Source: Henckelia pumila (lineage: Eukaryota; Streptophyta; Magnoliopsida; Lamiales; Gesneriaceae). Taken from it: a stretch of DNA of 64,000 nucleotides. Under the pieces are notes generated by a model. That model was not told the origin of the DNA. It saw only the letters and a list, made by a program, of their open reading frames with translations, and did no database searches. Location: assembly GCF_033568475.1 (NCBI RefSeq), contig NW_027331833.1, positions 1,612,001-1,676,000 of the forward strand. The letters run 5' to 3'. The position numbers and the translations under genes are program-made. This document shows, piece after piece, positions 1-12,255 of this stretch. Position 1 is the stretch's first letter; every line of letters starts with the position of its first letter.

Positions 1-1277
1 ATAAAATGCATCCAAAACTGTCCTTTTGTTCTGATGAGGAAAAAAACATAAGAAAAATACAACATTAATGTTACATTTGACAAATGAGCAGGCTGGTTAT
101 GTTGTTCAATGCAGCTAATATATATCAAAAATATTCTTGGTTATTGTTGCTTGGAATATATGTTTAGCCCTTAACTAGTCCCATACGAACTTCAGTGAAA
201 GTCTAATCATTGTGGCCTGGGTTTTTTTTAAAGATTAATTGGTGTTACAAAGCCAGACAATTACTAAATCTCAAGCTTTATATCTCATTATAATACTTGA
301 AAAGGTTGGGGAAAAAATGACAATATTTTTCCAAGAAAAGTCTTTCTACCGACATGGCTGAGGACTCGAGCTGATATCCTACATACACTCAATAAACACG
401 TGAATGTGTGTCCAAATAGTTTTTTTTTTGGGATGAGTACCATCAAGTCATAATATAATAGAGCTCACACAAAGAAAGAAAACTAGTTCAACATATATAA
501 TGCAATATCTTGAATGAGTAAAACAATGAGGCAAACCTTGTATTTATAATCAAACTTCAATGAATATAATCAAGGATATATCATGGAGAGATTTGTTTTC
601 TATTTGAATTTGTGTCCATATTTTATCCAAAAAAATTTCATTATCAAGATATGAAAATATATATGAGATATTAGACACGTCCAATACATTCTGGATCTTT
701 CTAGATCTCCTTCATCCCTTCACATCTCTGATACATACCTCAAGCTCCGACTCAATTCCCATCTCCCCCCTACTCGAGATCTCGGTCATCTGACCCGAGA
801 GCTCAGTCGACGTCTTGAATCCGCGGACATCTAGCCTTAGCTTGGGATGCTCTTTTATTAAATCACATCGTCACAAACACCACATGCTTGGGCTTGAACT
901 CAACGCCCTGACTAGGGAACTCCACCTCTAATCAACCTCACGTGAGCTCATGAGAATGATACTTAAACTCTTTTTGGTGCACATGTGTCAATAACATCCA
1001 AAAATTAGGTAAGTAAACTTAATTTATCTTCGTTATTCTACTTGTTCCTCCCACCAACAAGCTCCTTGAGCTCTGTCTGGGCCAGCCAATCTCGAGCTTG
1101 ACAAGTAAGGTCACTTTGAGCTCGAAACCTCAGCCCAGACCCATCTTGAGCTCGGCCCTTACAATGAAGCTCGCCTTTTACCTCGGTCCATAATTAAAAC
1201 CTAGCTAGCTCGAACACAATATTCCAACGTAACTTAAGTCATGTGCATGTTTTCATGGGATCGTTACCCCACAGTTA
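1..1277. other. Unassigned left flank
   Basis: No gene is supported here. The first ~680 bases are AT-rich. Positions about 700-1210 are richer in GC, with many GAGCTC and CTCGAG-like words, and may be an old transposon remnant I cannot name. The flank ends at the target duplication of Copia-A. Confidence 0.5.
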
Positions 1278-1282
1278 AATTG

Positions 1283-1472
1283 TGTGAGCAAATATTATTC
1301 TAGATATTCTCAATATTTGTATAGATCTCTCATTATCTTTTTACCTTGTAAAGTGCGTTGTAAGTTAGAGAGTTATTTTGTGTATATCTTTACGTCTTTA
1401 TAGGAACACTACTGTATCTATTTATACGCAGGTTGAGATCAATAATATTATTGAGGTTTCATAAATTCTATA
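1283..1472 (+). repeat. 5' LTR of Copia-A
   Basis: This is a near-copy of 16822-17011. It starts TGTGAGCAAATATTATTC and ends AAATTCTATA, directly before a TGGTATCA primer-binding site. The AATTG duplication sits just outside at 1278-1282. Confidence 0.93.
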
Positions 1473-1490
1473 TGGTATCATATTCCCCCT
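1473..1490 (+). other. Primer-binding site of Copia-A
   Basis: TGGTATCA begins immediately after the 5' LTR. This is the start of the usual plant Copia site complementary to initiator tRNA-Met. The bases after it (TATTCC) differ from the common AGAGC, so pairing is partial. Confidence 0.7.
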
Positions 1491-1557
1491 AGGCTCACGT
1501 TGTACACCCTAGCCGCCGCCGCAAGCCACCACACAACCGCCGCCCAACCCCACCCTC

Positions 1558-2893
1558 ATGGCCGAAACTACTGTCTCCACCGTCCCACCACCATCTCCTT
1601 CACCCTTGATCTCCATCAATTCTACTTCCCAAATTCCCTTCAAACTAACCTCCTCCAACCATCCGGCATGGCACCTCCAATTCCACTCTTTTCTCATCGG
1701 TTATGACCTCATGGGATTTGTTGATGGCTCCAAACCCTCTCCACCGCCCACTCTCACAAAAGATGACGTCACCAGCCCCAATCTTGACTACTCGCTTTGG
1801 GTTCGTCGAGATCAACTTTTACTCAATGCCATCACTGGCTCTCTCACTCCAACTCTTATTCCCTTCATTGCCGCATCTACAACCTCTTTTGATGCTTGGT
1901 CAACACTGGCCAAGACCTATGCTTCCCCCAGTCGTGGTCACATCTTACAGCTCAAAAATCAACTTGCCAACCTAGTCAAGGGTTCCAAATCCATCTGCGA
2001 CTTCATGCATGAAATCAAGTCTATTGTTGGTTCTCTCGCTCTCATGAATGTCTCATGTGATCCCGAGGATATTACACTCAAATCCTCCATGGCCTGGACG
2101 ATTCCTACAAAGAAATATCCCATTCCATCCAAGCTCAAGACACACCGATCTCGTTTGATGAGCTTCATAAGAAGTTACTCAACTTTGAGGATCAAATACT
2201 GCTTTGGCAATCTGTCGTGCCTGGCCCTGCTACTGCCTTTCCTGCCTCTCGCTCCACCAGATCTCCCCATGCTGCTGCATACCATGGTCCAGCCCGCCCA
2301 TCTGGCTCTGCACGCTCCAGAGAACCGCGCGCATCGCAGTCAGCCTCCACTGGCTCTTCACCGCGGCCCTACCTTGGTCACTGCCAGCTTTGTGGCACTA
2401 CGGGACACTATGCAAAGTGTTGTCCCAACTTTCAATATATGCCCTGGACTCCGCAACCATCATCGGCTCCTCCTCCAGCATATAAACCTCCCCATGATCA
2501 CACTGCATTACACTCTTTGTCCCTGCCTTCCTCTACTGAATGGATCCTTGACTCCACTGCCTCTCACCATGTCACCACATATTTGGCCAATCTGTCGCTT
2601 CACACACCCTATGCTGGGCCCGACTCCATGACCATTGGAAACGGAGCTGGTTTGATTATTTCTCACACTGGTTCCCTTTCCTTACCTACTTTTACTTCCC
2701 CTTATTGCTTACTAATGTTCTGTGTGTACCCTCCATGAAAAAAAACCTCCTTTCGGTCGCTCAACTTTGTAGCAATAATAATATTTCTGTCACATTTTTT
2801 TCCTCCTCCTTTCAGGTACATGATCTTCACAACGGGGGACTCCTCCTCAAGGGACCATGTAGGAAAGGCACGTACGTTTGGCCGGGCACCATC
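1558..2893 (+). pseudogene. Copia-A gag and protease, broken
   Basis: The frame starts at ATG 1558 and encodes a plant Copia gag (UBN2-type, with W-x-x-Q-F near residue 40 and a Y-A-S-P-S-R-G-H region near residue 120). The gag frame is lost near 2075 and continues one frame over. There a CX2CX4HX4C zinc knuckle (CQLCGTTGHYAKCC, about 2390-2430) is followed by a retropepsin site at about 2550, reading D-S-T-A-S-H-H where the family has D-S-G-A. A second shift near 2705 leads to a V-P-S-M-K-K-N-L-L-S stretch typical of the region before integrase. The solo LTR at 2894 cuts the frame. It is not functional. Confidence 0.85.
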
Positions 2894-5812
2894 TGAAACG
2901 TCCTAGAACTTCTACTGATTTTTTTTATTTATAAAATCTCTAACTATAAAATAATGAATATAAATATATATATGCCCATACATATATATATCATACTAAA
3001 AAAATAACTTTACTTAATTTAAAATACAAATGCACAATAAATACAATAAAAATACACGCATGCAATTAAATACTTAAAATTAATTACTAAATATTCATTT
3101 ATAAAAATTTCATAATGACATTTTTAAATAATAATTCTACACCAAAATCCATGCAAACATTAAAATAAATAAATAAATCTAACATCCATGCATATACTAA
3201 AAATCTAAAGAACTAAAACATGTTCGAAAACAAGTGTTCTAAATCTCAACGTAAAAATAATCATAGAGCAATGGTCACGGGTTCTAGCCGCCTGGAAACT
3301 CATACGCCCTGGCCGCCAGTCGGAAACACATTCTCTTCATTAATAACTTGCTCACCTGCACCATTTAAATCTAATGAGCCTAGAGGCTCAACATGCTCTA
3401 TCCTTATATAACAACATGAAACCACACACAGGAACACATCATATAAAATACGTGCATGATCTTAAAATATTATGCATATAAACATGAAATAAAATTATAC
3501 TGCTTAATCATCATGTTATAACATATATCATCATACTTAATAGATCTCATAAAATGACTTATCATGATTTCTTAGTTCTCAACAGGTCGTATCCATGTCG
3601 GTGACCTCATACTAAGCGATTGATCAATCTTAAAACCAACGTACGTGGCGGTGGGATTTCCACCTCTGTGCTGCCACTTCACCAGCCCTCTCAGCTGGAT
3701 CCATAAGCTCATCATAACATAAACATCATTAGGAAGGTAACCGGGCCTAGGTATCCCGACCTCCAACCACATCACTTTCCACCTTCACTTCAACTTCCAT
3801 AAAAATATATTTTTCTTAACATGCATTTAAACTTATCATAAAAATTCTTACATGATGCATGAACTTAAAAATTCTCATTATTTATTTATTTCATGAAAAT
3901 TTGCCCGTAAATATATATTTAATTTATTTTTTTAAAAATCATACTTATATAACTAATAGAATACATGCATGAATTAAATATATATTTACGGACCCTTTTT
4001 ATTTTTCATGGGCTTGTTCAAGCTGCTGACCCCTTAGACATAAACTCATAAAATTGTAGACTGGCCCAATAACTTAATTTATGCCCATTAACTTAGATTT
4101 TTAGCCCAAATATATTATTCAATATCATTAATACTTAACTTGACCCAATAAATTTATTAAGTCCATTAAAAACTTAATCTGGCCCATTATTCTTAATTTG
4201 GCCCATTAACACCTAATCTGGCCCAAATAATAAATTATCTAACCCAAATTCAAATATTCATAACTTAAATATTTAATCACTAATTAAATTACCCGGGCCC
4301 AAAATAAAATAAACTAGACCCGTACCCATATGAAATGACCCTAAAACATCCTAAATCGACCTGGAACAACCCTGCCCGAGACCCTGACCCTACTGCCCGA
4401 CTTGCCCTAAAACAGTACACACCACTTCCTTCAACTCTCTTCACGTGGCAGCAGCACACCTCGACCATTTTTGGGCTTTGGCCGCCCAGCATGGCCGGAG
4501 CCTCACTGACCTAACATTTCCCAAGGTCTTGGGTTCTAACCAAGCTGAAACTAGCCCCTAACTCGAGTCCTACAGCCCGTACGAATTATTTTCCTAAAAC
4601 CGCTCAAACTGCTCTCTATCCTATAGCAGTTCTAGTATTTGGCATATTTCGACCAACTCCGGCCACCAATGGCCGGAGAACCGGCACCAAAATCTTCCCA
4701 AGATCCAGGGGCAAGTACCTGACCCAGCCTTGGTCCAAGCCAAGCCACTGCATTGCCCAATCAAACCCATCTTCTACAGAACCCAAATCTGTCCAGATTT
4801 TTCTGCTCAACCACCTTCTGCACCAGCATACTTTGAGCTTTATCTAGCCACTTATATGGTCAAACCACCCAGCCATTTTGACCCTAAGAGACCCTCCTAG
4901 ACCCAAGAACCATAAGGCAGCAGTTCGAACCAGCCCACGTCCAGAAACTTGCATAAACCGAATCAATATGTGCAAAAACGTGAGTTTCATGCATGAACTT
5001 AAATGTTTCCATTTATAAATCACAAACACATGCAATATCAGATCTTGTATGCATAAAATCAGTGTAATATAATTTAAATGGTGTTCAAGAAGGGAATCAA
5101 ACGTGCCTTGTTGAAGATTTGGACAAAACATTGAAATCAACGCGTATTGGGCTCGCCGGGACGAACGGCTCGTAAAACCTTGCCGAAAAACCTCAAGAAA
5201 ATCGTGTGTGTTGTGTTCTCTGTTGGAACGTGATGAAGGGGGTGAAGAACTGATGAGGGAGGCGGCTAAGGGGAAAGAAACGAGGTTTAGGGAGGAATTA
5301 GGGTAGAATATTTTTGGATAAATACATTAATTATTTAAAAAGATAATATACTATAATAAAATAGAATTTAACACTCATAAAAACATATTAATCTGACAAT
5401 AGCATGAAAATTCCGAAATATATAATTAAGGGATTTTTAAAGGTTAATAAAAGTCATAAAAATAACTTATTTTTGGTAAAAATGAGTACATAAATATATA
5501 TATATATATATATATATAAGTACTATAATTTTCTTGAAATAATACCTTAAAATAATATTTTAAGGCTCCTAAAAATCTCATAAAATATTTTGGGTGAAAA
5601 ACTAATATCTCGTCCGTCCACGGTCCCGCCTACGCGATCATAAAATAACCTTTCTCAGCAAATGCCGCAATAATATTTAAAATATGTAAATAAATCACAT
5701 AATTCACATAATAACGCATAAAATTAATTTAACACATTTTTACTTTATTTTAAAATCATTAAATCTCCTAGTTATGCATGCGGATTTACGTGGCGAATTT
5801 TTGGGCGTTACA
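2894..5812. mobile_element. Solo LTR, 2.9 kb, inserted in Copia-A
   Basis: The insert begins TGAAACGTCC and ends GGGCGTTACA, so it has TG...CA ends. It is flanked by the exact 5-bp repeat CCATC (2889-2893 and 5813-5817). Copia-A coding sequence resumes directly at 5813. No gag, pol or second LTR is visible inside. That fits a solo LTR left by recombination between two long gypsy-type LTRs. Read on the minus strand it starts TGTAACGCCC, a common gypsy LTR start. The interior is AT-rich with a (TA)n run at about 5496-5518 and many GGCCCA words at 4040-4320. A MULE-like DNA element with short TIRs is the alternative. Confidence 0.75.
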
Positions 5813-5883
5813 CCATCTCCTCCCTCGCCGCCCCTCTCGCACTCACTGCCACATCCGCCTCTCTATCTTTGTGGCACTCCCGC
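5813..5883 (+). pseudogene. Copia-A pol fragment between two insertions
   Basis: These 71 bases of Copia-A lie between the solo LTR and the gypsy element. They encode the left half of the gag-pre-integrase segment, ending in W-H just before the gypsy insertion. The right half, starting L-G-H-P-S, resumes at 13679. The shared CCCGC (5879-5883, 13679-13683) is the target duplication. Confidence 0.85.
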
Positions 5884-7315
5884 TGGTAGCGCTATGTCGT
5901 GTCATGCCCAAATTACCCAACTCAAATCAGATAACAAAATATGCAGTAGTGTGAGTAGGGATCGTTCCCACGAGGAAAGTGAAATTTAAATAGTGTTCTT
6001 AAAATACTGAAAATAATAAAAGGGGTTTTTTGGATTTTACTAACTACTATGCAAGAATTAAAATAAGAAAGATCAATAAACTAACGAGACTTGGTATCAG
6101 TCGACTGCACCCTTGAAATTATTCATTCGATCATCGATTCCCTAAAAATAATTAATTCACATTGAATATTCATAATTGGAAATTTAATTTCTATTTCACC
6201 TTAATTTTAGTTAACTAGACACCAGCGTTCTAAGTTAATCCTTACCCCATAAATTGACCCAATACCAGCGATTAGATTTAAATCCACGACAGCATTCAAA
6301 TGAGTAAAATTGATAAATCTAGATAACACAAATACCAGCGATTGTATTTAATCTAGTCAATTGTTGTTCCTACGATTTAACAAATTCAACAGCAGAAAAT
6401 ATTAATCATAGTTGCTTCATAAATTAGATGATTCAAATAATTACGGATTTGAATTCTAATTTAGCAATAGATTGTATAGCAAAATCCAATGGTGATCAAT
6501 CCTAAAATCTCACATACAAGCATGACAATCAATCCAAAACAACTATTGATACGCAATTTGAAATTAAACAATAGAAAACTGAATCTCACAAATAAAATAA
6601 CTCAATGGTTCGTCTTCCTCAACCAAGTACTAAAACTTAGCCACAAATATTCATGAATTCTCTAGAAAATTTCATGAAATAAAATTAAATCTAAGAAAAG
6701 AGAGAAGAAACCTAGCCGCCGATGTGTTTCTCATGTTCCAAGCCGTCTAAGTCTGATCAAATCCCCCAAATTTTCGAGTTATAGGAGTATTTAAAGAATA
6801 GAGTCCTATAGAAATAAGTTTCCTAATTTAAAAGGATTTCTCTAAAAAGTTTGTTGCGATTAAGCGCGCGAGTTCAGCGGATCAAGAGCCCCAAATTATG
6901 CCAACTTTCTGTCCAGCTTTTCTTTCTTCTCCCGCTCGATCGGTTGAATTGGACGGATTGAGCGCGCAGCTTTTTTTCCAACGAGCAACGATTTTGAAAT
7001 ATTCATATCTGGAGATCTAGCCGTCGGATTGAGCTGAAATATAGACAGCTGTTTCAAAACATCTTGAACTTTATTTTGAACGGTAAAGATCAGATATGTG
7101 TTTCTCTAAAATTAAAAATGATTTTCTAATCATTGCTGCTTCGTAATTCTTCTCTTATCTCGGCTCTTTCCTTCCATCTTTAGCTCTATTTATTCTCTTT
7201 TCCTATATCAAATCACATACAATGATTAGGAACTATAACATGAATTTATCCAATCAAAATACACCTAATTATCACAAATTAACTCAATCAAACATAGAAA
7301 AATACCATCACATCA
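5884..7315 (-). repeat. 3' LTR of Gypsy-A
   Basis: It matches 12256-13678 nearly throughout, from TGGTAGCGCTATGTCG to ATACCATCACATCA. On the minus strand a TTTAAATACTCC TATA-like box lies near 6785-6796. An inverted repeat (CGCTCGATC 6933-6941, GATTGAGCG 6956-6964) lies upstream of it. Confidence 0.93.
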
Positions 7316-7340
7316 AACTCCCCCTACTTAATCCTTGCTC
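7316..7340 (-). other. Polypurine tract of Gypsy-A
   Basis: The minus strand reads AGTAGGGGGAGTTTG immediately next to the 3' LTR, as expected for the plus-strand primer of a gypsy element. Confidence 0.7.
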
Positions 7341-8309
7341 GCCCTCGAGCAACACAAAACCAAAAATAAGCTCAAACTCATAATCCATAACAAAAATAAC
7401 CATGATCTTCACATTTGTGCCTCAGGAATAAACTCAATGCATGATCAAGAAAGGCACTAAAATGCTAACAACGGAACAAGTTCAATATCCAAACATTTCA
7501 ACTCGAGATATAGCCTCGAACGTGTGTGTGTGTATAGTCATTAGCCAGTGTCATGCACACTTCACAGATCCATTCATTGTAAATCCCCACAACAACTCAA
7601 GTTGCACACCAACAAATCAAATTAAACCATTGAGAAATTTATAGTCTTTTCACTTGTCCGAGTAATTCCACCCGGTTATTCTCAACTCCGTACATTCTCC
7701 TCCATATTTAGCTTTTGGAATTTATAGGACTAGAATTTCAATCCTCATTCCAATGTCTCCCCTCATCTTATTAACTCCATTATTTACTCTTTTTCTTTTT
7801 CTTTTTTCGATTAAGCTCAAAAGGAAGGTTGATAGGCTAGCGACTTCCTAAGACTATCACAAGGCTCACACCATATTCACTATGTCATATACAATTCACA
7901 AGCCATGACTCATGCGTGCTTAAAAAATATTTAACAATCATATCAAAGTTTAATTTGCACTGGAGATCAAAGTGTTTCAAGGTTAGCAAATCATCTATTT
8001 TCAAAAGCATGCACGTCATCAATTAGATATCATCATGGGCTAGTGATTTTCAACAGTCAAATTCATCACAAACTATGAGCTCTAAATTTTTTTTTTTCAA
8101 AAATCGGCTAAATTCTCTCAATGACTGGCTAAGTCTCTCCCCCATACTTAAAATCTTACATTGTCCCCAATGTAAGTAAAAATACAAAACCAAAATAAAT
8201 AAAAACTAAGAATGAAAGAAAATACTCCCCTTGGGTTGCCTCCCAAGCAGCGCCTCTGTTTATAGTCGTCGGCCCGACTGCAAGCTTCAGTTGCTCATGG
8301 TGGTTTATA
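7341..8309 (-). other. Gypsy-A internal region without coding domains
   Basis: This is about 1 kb between the protease tail and the polypurine tract. It is AT-rich and has no open frame resembling RT, RNase H or integrase. In an autonomous relative several kilobases of pol would follow the protease here. Confidence 0.6.
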
Positions 8310-9143
8310 TCAGGTTCCCTTGTCCACCTTCACCCATCTGAACAGATTTGCAGTTATTTTCTTTCTATGCTTTCTCTTCTTGGGTATCTCAATCTCTGGA
8401 CGATTTCTTCCTTTTTCCTTATGCATTCCTTTTGCTCGATCTGGAGGAAGTTTTGGCTCAGTTTTAGGTACCTGCAAATCAGAAATAAAAATTTCAGCAG
8501 TATAATTTTTTACAGATTTTTCAATAACTTCCTTCAACTTATCCTCATTCACAACTATCTTGTGCTCTTGTGACAAGTGATCATTATCATCAATATTATT
8601 AACAACACTTTCACAACCAGGAATTTTCAGGGTATCAAAAAAATAAAACTTAACAATCTCCTCATCAAACTCCATAGTGAGAGTGTCATTGTTAACATCT
8701 ATAATGGACTTTGAAGTTTTCAAAAATGGTCTTCCTAGCAAATTTGGACTATTCAAATCATTGTTTTTCATGTCAAGCATATAAAAATTAGCAGAAAAAA
8801 CCAATTTACCAACTTACACAGAACATCCTCTATCACTCCTCTAGAAAAAATAGTAGATTTATCAGTCATTTGAACACAATTGAAGTCTCATTCAAGGGCC
8901 CTAGTTTTAAGGAGGTATAAACAGAATATGACATGACATTAATCGATGCTCCTAAGTCTAGCATGGCTTTATCAAGCTGAATATCTCCTATCTTACAAGG
9001 AATAGAAAACATACCTGGATCCTTGCATTTTGTAGGTATTTTTCTTTGAATTACGGCAGAAACCAATTCTTCCAATTCAACTCTCTGACATCCCTTTAGT
9101 TTTTGTTTTCTCTTCACAGTACACAACTCTTTTAAAAATTTAG
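8310..9143 (-). pseudogene. Gypsy-A protease region
   Basis: The minus-strand frames 9143-8866 and 8804-8310 encode a plant gypsy retropepsin. The active-site region reads D-L-G-A-S-I-N (about 8950-8975), and a G-R-P-F-L-K-T motif with following strands lies at 8680-8740. D-L-G-A-S is usual for Athila/Tat proteases. A frame break lies near 8830. The C-terminal part is lysine-rich and ends without an RT domain. The protease would process Gag in trans or cis, but the broken frame makes that unlikely. Confidence 0.8.
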
Positions 9144-10464
9144 TGTAGTGACCCTTACCGAGATCACCTAATAGACAGAACTTATGCATGCAATTAACTT
9201 AATTAAACAGTAAACCAGAATTAAACTGCGGAAGCCATAAATATCATACAATCACAAGAAAAGGAATCTGCAAATACCCAAATAATTATACAACCAAATC
9301 GAATACTGTATCAACCCAATACATGAATAAAACTCTAGGCGAAGCTCCAGCTGGCCATCTACTGCCTAGCCTCTCTTGGATCCACCCGCCTCATCCAATT
9401 GCAAGTCTGCCCCATGGAATAGGGTGTCCAGATACACAAAGTACAAGACGTGAGCATAAAATGCTCAACACAAGAGTATGAGTATACATGAATGCAAGTG
9501 TACCGCCTACTGACTAGAGGTCAAGAATCAGATAACGAAGACAAACCGAGACCTAGTATGTAGCACGCTATGTCGTCGCTTCAGGAGATGGCTCACATAC
9601 CAAAAACCAGTGGATACTCCGGATCCAAATCAATGAAAGTCCATCAACTAACAGGATAGGGTAAAACCCTACTAACAGACATCTCAAAAGAGATAGCTCA
9701 ATATGCAAATGTATGCAGCATAAAATCATGTCATATAAATGATGCAGTCACATAATACATGCATACTCAGTCAGGATATCTCGAACAATACTTTCGTACC
9801 TCAAATACTAGGCAAGATCTACCAGCTCTAGGTCCACGCCTATAATCCGTACTACACTGCCAAATGATACTAATATCATTATAGTGCTCTAAAAGCCTTA
9901 ACTAGGCTATTGCATACTCCTAAATATTTTTAGGAAGCAAAAGCTATACCTGCGTCCTTCGTCAGCCCGTTGCTGTTGCTTGCCTCAAAACTAGGCCACA
10001 GCTCCGCTGCGACTCCTGGATCGCTACGCCACTTCCGAATTCCCAATGGGATGCATAGAATTCCCTATATCTAAGTTAGAAGGCTAAGGAATCGAGAGAA
10101 GAGAGGTGAAAGGTGCATCTGAAACTGAGGCTCGGCGCCTCTATTTATAGACAATGAACGGAACGTCCGTTCCTCATCGTTGCGTCCGTTCGTTCGATGA
10201 ACGTTGCGTTCGTTCCCCTTCTTTGCTTTTGATGTCCCATCAAGTGCATAAGCAATGACGCATTCTGATGGCACGAACGTTGCGTTCGATCCCCGGACGT
10301 TGCGTCCGTTCCGCCTGACCCTCCGGACCATTTCTGATCATTCCGTGTCTATTCCCGGACTCCGTTAATCCATTAAGAGTTTCTTTAATCACGTTTACTT
10401 AAACTAACATGATATTTTAGAGTGATTAACACTTAATCACCAATTTCGGGTACGAGCTACTACA
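9144..10464 (-). mobile_element. Solo LTR, 1.3 kb, inserted in Gypsy-A
   Basis: The ends are TGTAGTGACCC and GAGCTACTACA. The exact 5-bp repeat TTTAG lies outside at 9139-9143 and 10465-10469, and the gag-protease coding sequence of Gypsy-A continues on both sides. No internal coding region exists, so it is a solo LTR. On the minus strand CTATAAATAGAGGCG (about 10136-10150) is a clear TATA box. Upstream of it, at 10157-10312, lies an array of GC-rich dyads such as GGAACGTCCGTTCC. A related, truncated LTR is at 29158-30309. Confidence 0.88.
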
Positions 10465-12010
10465 TTTAGCATAGCGAGGTACTTGTGTGATAGCATCTAA
10501 CAAAGGAAAATTTACCTCACATCTACGAAAAACTTCATACAACCTCTTAATTCCTTCATCATTCCTAGACTCTTTCAATGCTAAGAGAAAAGGGGCTACA
10601 AGTTTATACTCAGAAAGAGGAGAAAACTTACCTCTTGGTACGTCTTGAATTATTTCATTCCCCTCCATTTTGGATTCCTCCACCTCTTCCTTCTTTACCG
10701 GTGTTTGTACCTCCTCCTCATGGATCTTTGACTCTCTTCCACTCCTCAAGGTGATTGCACTCACATTCTTCTTTGGATTCACCACTGTCTGCAAAGGTAG
10801 GCTGCTAGAATTTCGTGCCTCCAACCTTTTTATTGTTGTTGCCAACTGCCCCACCTGAGTGTTTAAATGTTGGATACTTGCTCGAGTTTTCTGTTGAAAA
10901 GTTACAGTATTAGTAGCAATATCCTTAACAATGTTTTCTAAAAACTCACCAGGCGTTGGAACTTGAGGACGTTGTGGCTGTGGAGGATACGGTGGCCTAT
11001 AAGATTGATGGTGCGGTGGTGCTTGAGGCCCAGGTTGATTTTCCTGCGAGTTTTCGTATCTTAGATTTGGATGATCCTTCCAACCAGGATTGTATGTGTT
11101 GGAATACGGATCATATTTCCGCTGTGGTGGTCCAGGAAATCCGTCATTAGCATTAACCTGTTCGACCGATTCCTCTTAAAGTGTGTTTAAAGTGTGGGAC
11201 ACATGTCAGTTGCATGTCCCATCGCAGTGCAAATTCCACAAACCTTCACATTTTTTCCATTCCCTACAGCCATTTGACGCACAAGAGACGTCAATTCAAT
11301 CAATTGTTGCTTAAGAGAAGAGAAATTTATCTCGTTGTTTTTCCTGGGTGCATGATCATTCCTGTTGATGCCAAATTGCTGAGAACTGGCACCCATATTC
11401 TCTATCATATTCCTCGCTTGAACTGGAGTTTTATCCACAAAAACTCCTCCACTGGCCGCATCTAGCATGCTTCTATCATGAGGTAACAACCCTTCATATG
11501 TATATTGAATTAATAAGTTTTCACTAATCTGATGTTGCGGACGGCTAGCACAAAGCTTTTTGAATCGCTCCCATTATTCATGAAGCGATTCCCCTGTAAA
11601 TTGCTTGATCTCATAGATCTCCTTCCTGATGTTAGCGGCTCTAGAAGCTGGGAAGTAATTCTCCAGAAAAATTATTTTCATCTCAGTTCAAGTCGTGATG
11701 GATCCAGAGGGTAAATAATACAGCCAATCCTTAGCAGCACTCTTCAAAGAGAAAAAAAAGCTCTCAGTTGGATCTGCTCCTCTGTCACTCCATGGGGTTT
11801 CATACTTGTGCAAACCACATGGAATTCCATCAAGTGCTTGTTAGGGTCCTTACCTGAAAGACCATGAAAAGAAGGCAACAAATGAATCAATCCAGATTTA
11901 AGCTCAAAAGTAGCATTACTTTCTAAAGTAGAAAAAATAATGCATAAGGGATGTTGGTTTGGATCAGGAGTGCCCAATTGTCTCAAGCTAAGATTTGCAT
12001 TGGCAGCCAT
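10465..12010 (-). pseudogene. Gypsy-A gag, broken
   Basis: On the minus strand a start at 12010 (M-A-A-N-A-N) opens a plant gypsy gag with a P-S-F-H-G-L-S-G-K-D-P-N-K-H-L-M-E-F motif (about 11820-11880). Frames then shift. A CX2CX4HX4C zinc knuckle (CGICTAMGHATDMC) is at about 11190-11235. A second part (about 10855-10470) has N-V-S-A-I-T-L-R-S-G, frequent in Athila/Tat gag C-termini. The solo LTR cuts the reading region at 10465-10469. Gag would form the virus-like particle, but this copy is disrupted. Confidence 0.82.
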
Positions 12011-12232
12011 TTATTCCTCAGGAATTCCAGTCCGTAGCTCGTCCTCTTCTTGTTTCCTATGAGCCTCCTTCCTTCTTCTATGTAGTGTTCTCTCTATCTC
12101 TGAATCGTAGGGGAATCTTCTTCAGAATATTCTCCTGTAAGCATTAACAAACTCGAGAAGCACTGGAAGAAAGAATAGAAAATAAAAATAAAAACAAAAA
12201 CAAAAACAAGAACACAAATAAACTAAACACCT

Positions 12233-12250
12233 TCCCCGGCAACGTCGCCA
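12233..12250 (-). other. Primer-binding site of Gypsy-A (tRNA-Asp type)
   Basis: The plus strand TCCCCGGCAACGTCGCCA matches the CCA end of plant tRNA-Asp except for one base, from memory. It lies five bases from the LTR. The same site, with a different single mismatch, is at 27665-27682. Confidence 0.8.
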
Positions 12251-12255
12251 AAATT

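Noticed and set aside
10071..10331. 86-residue minus-strand frame
   Set aside because: It is inside the solo LTR, and its sequence is explained by the GC-rich dyad repeats.
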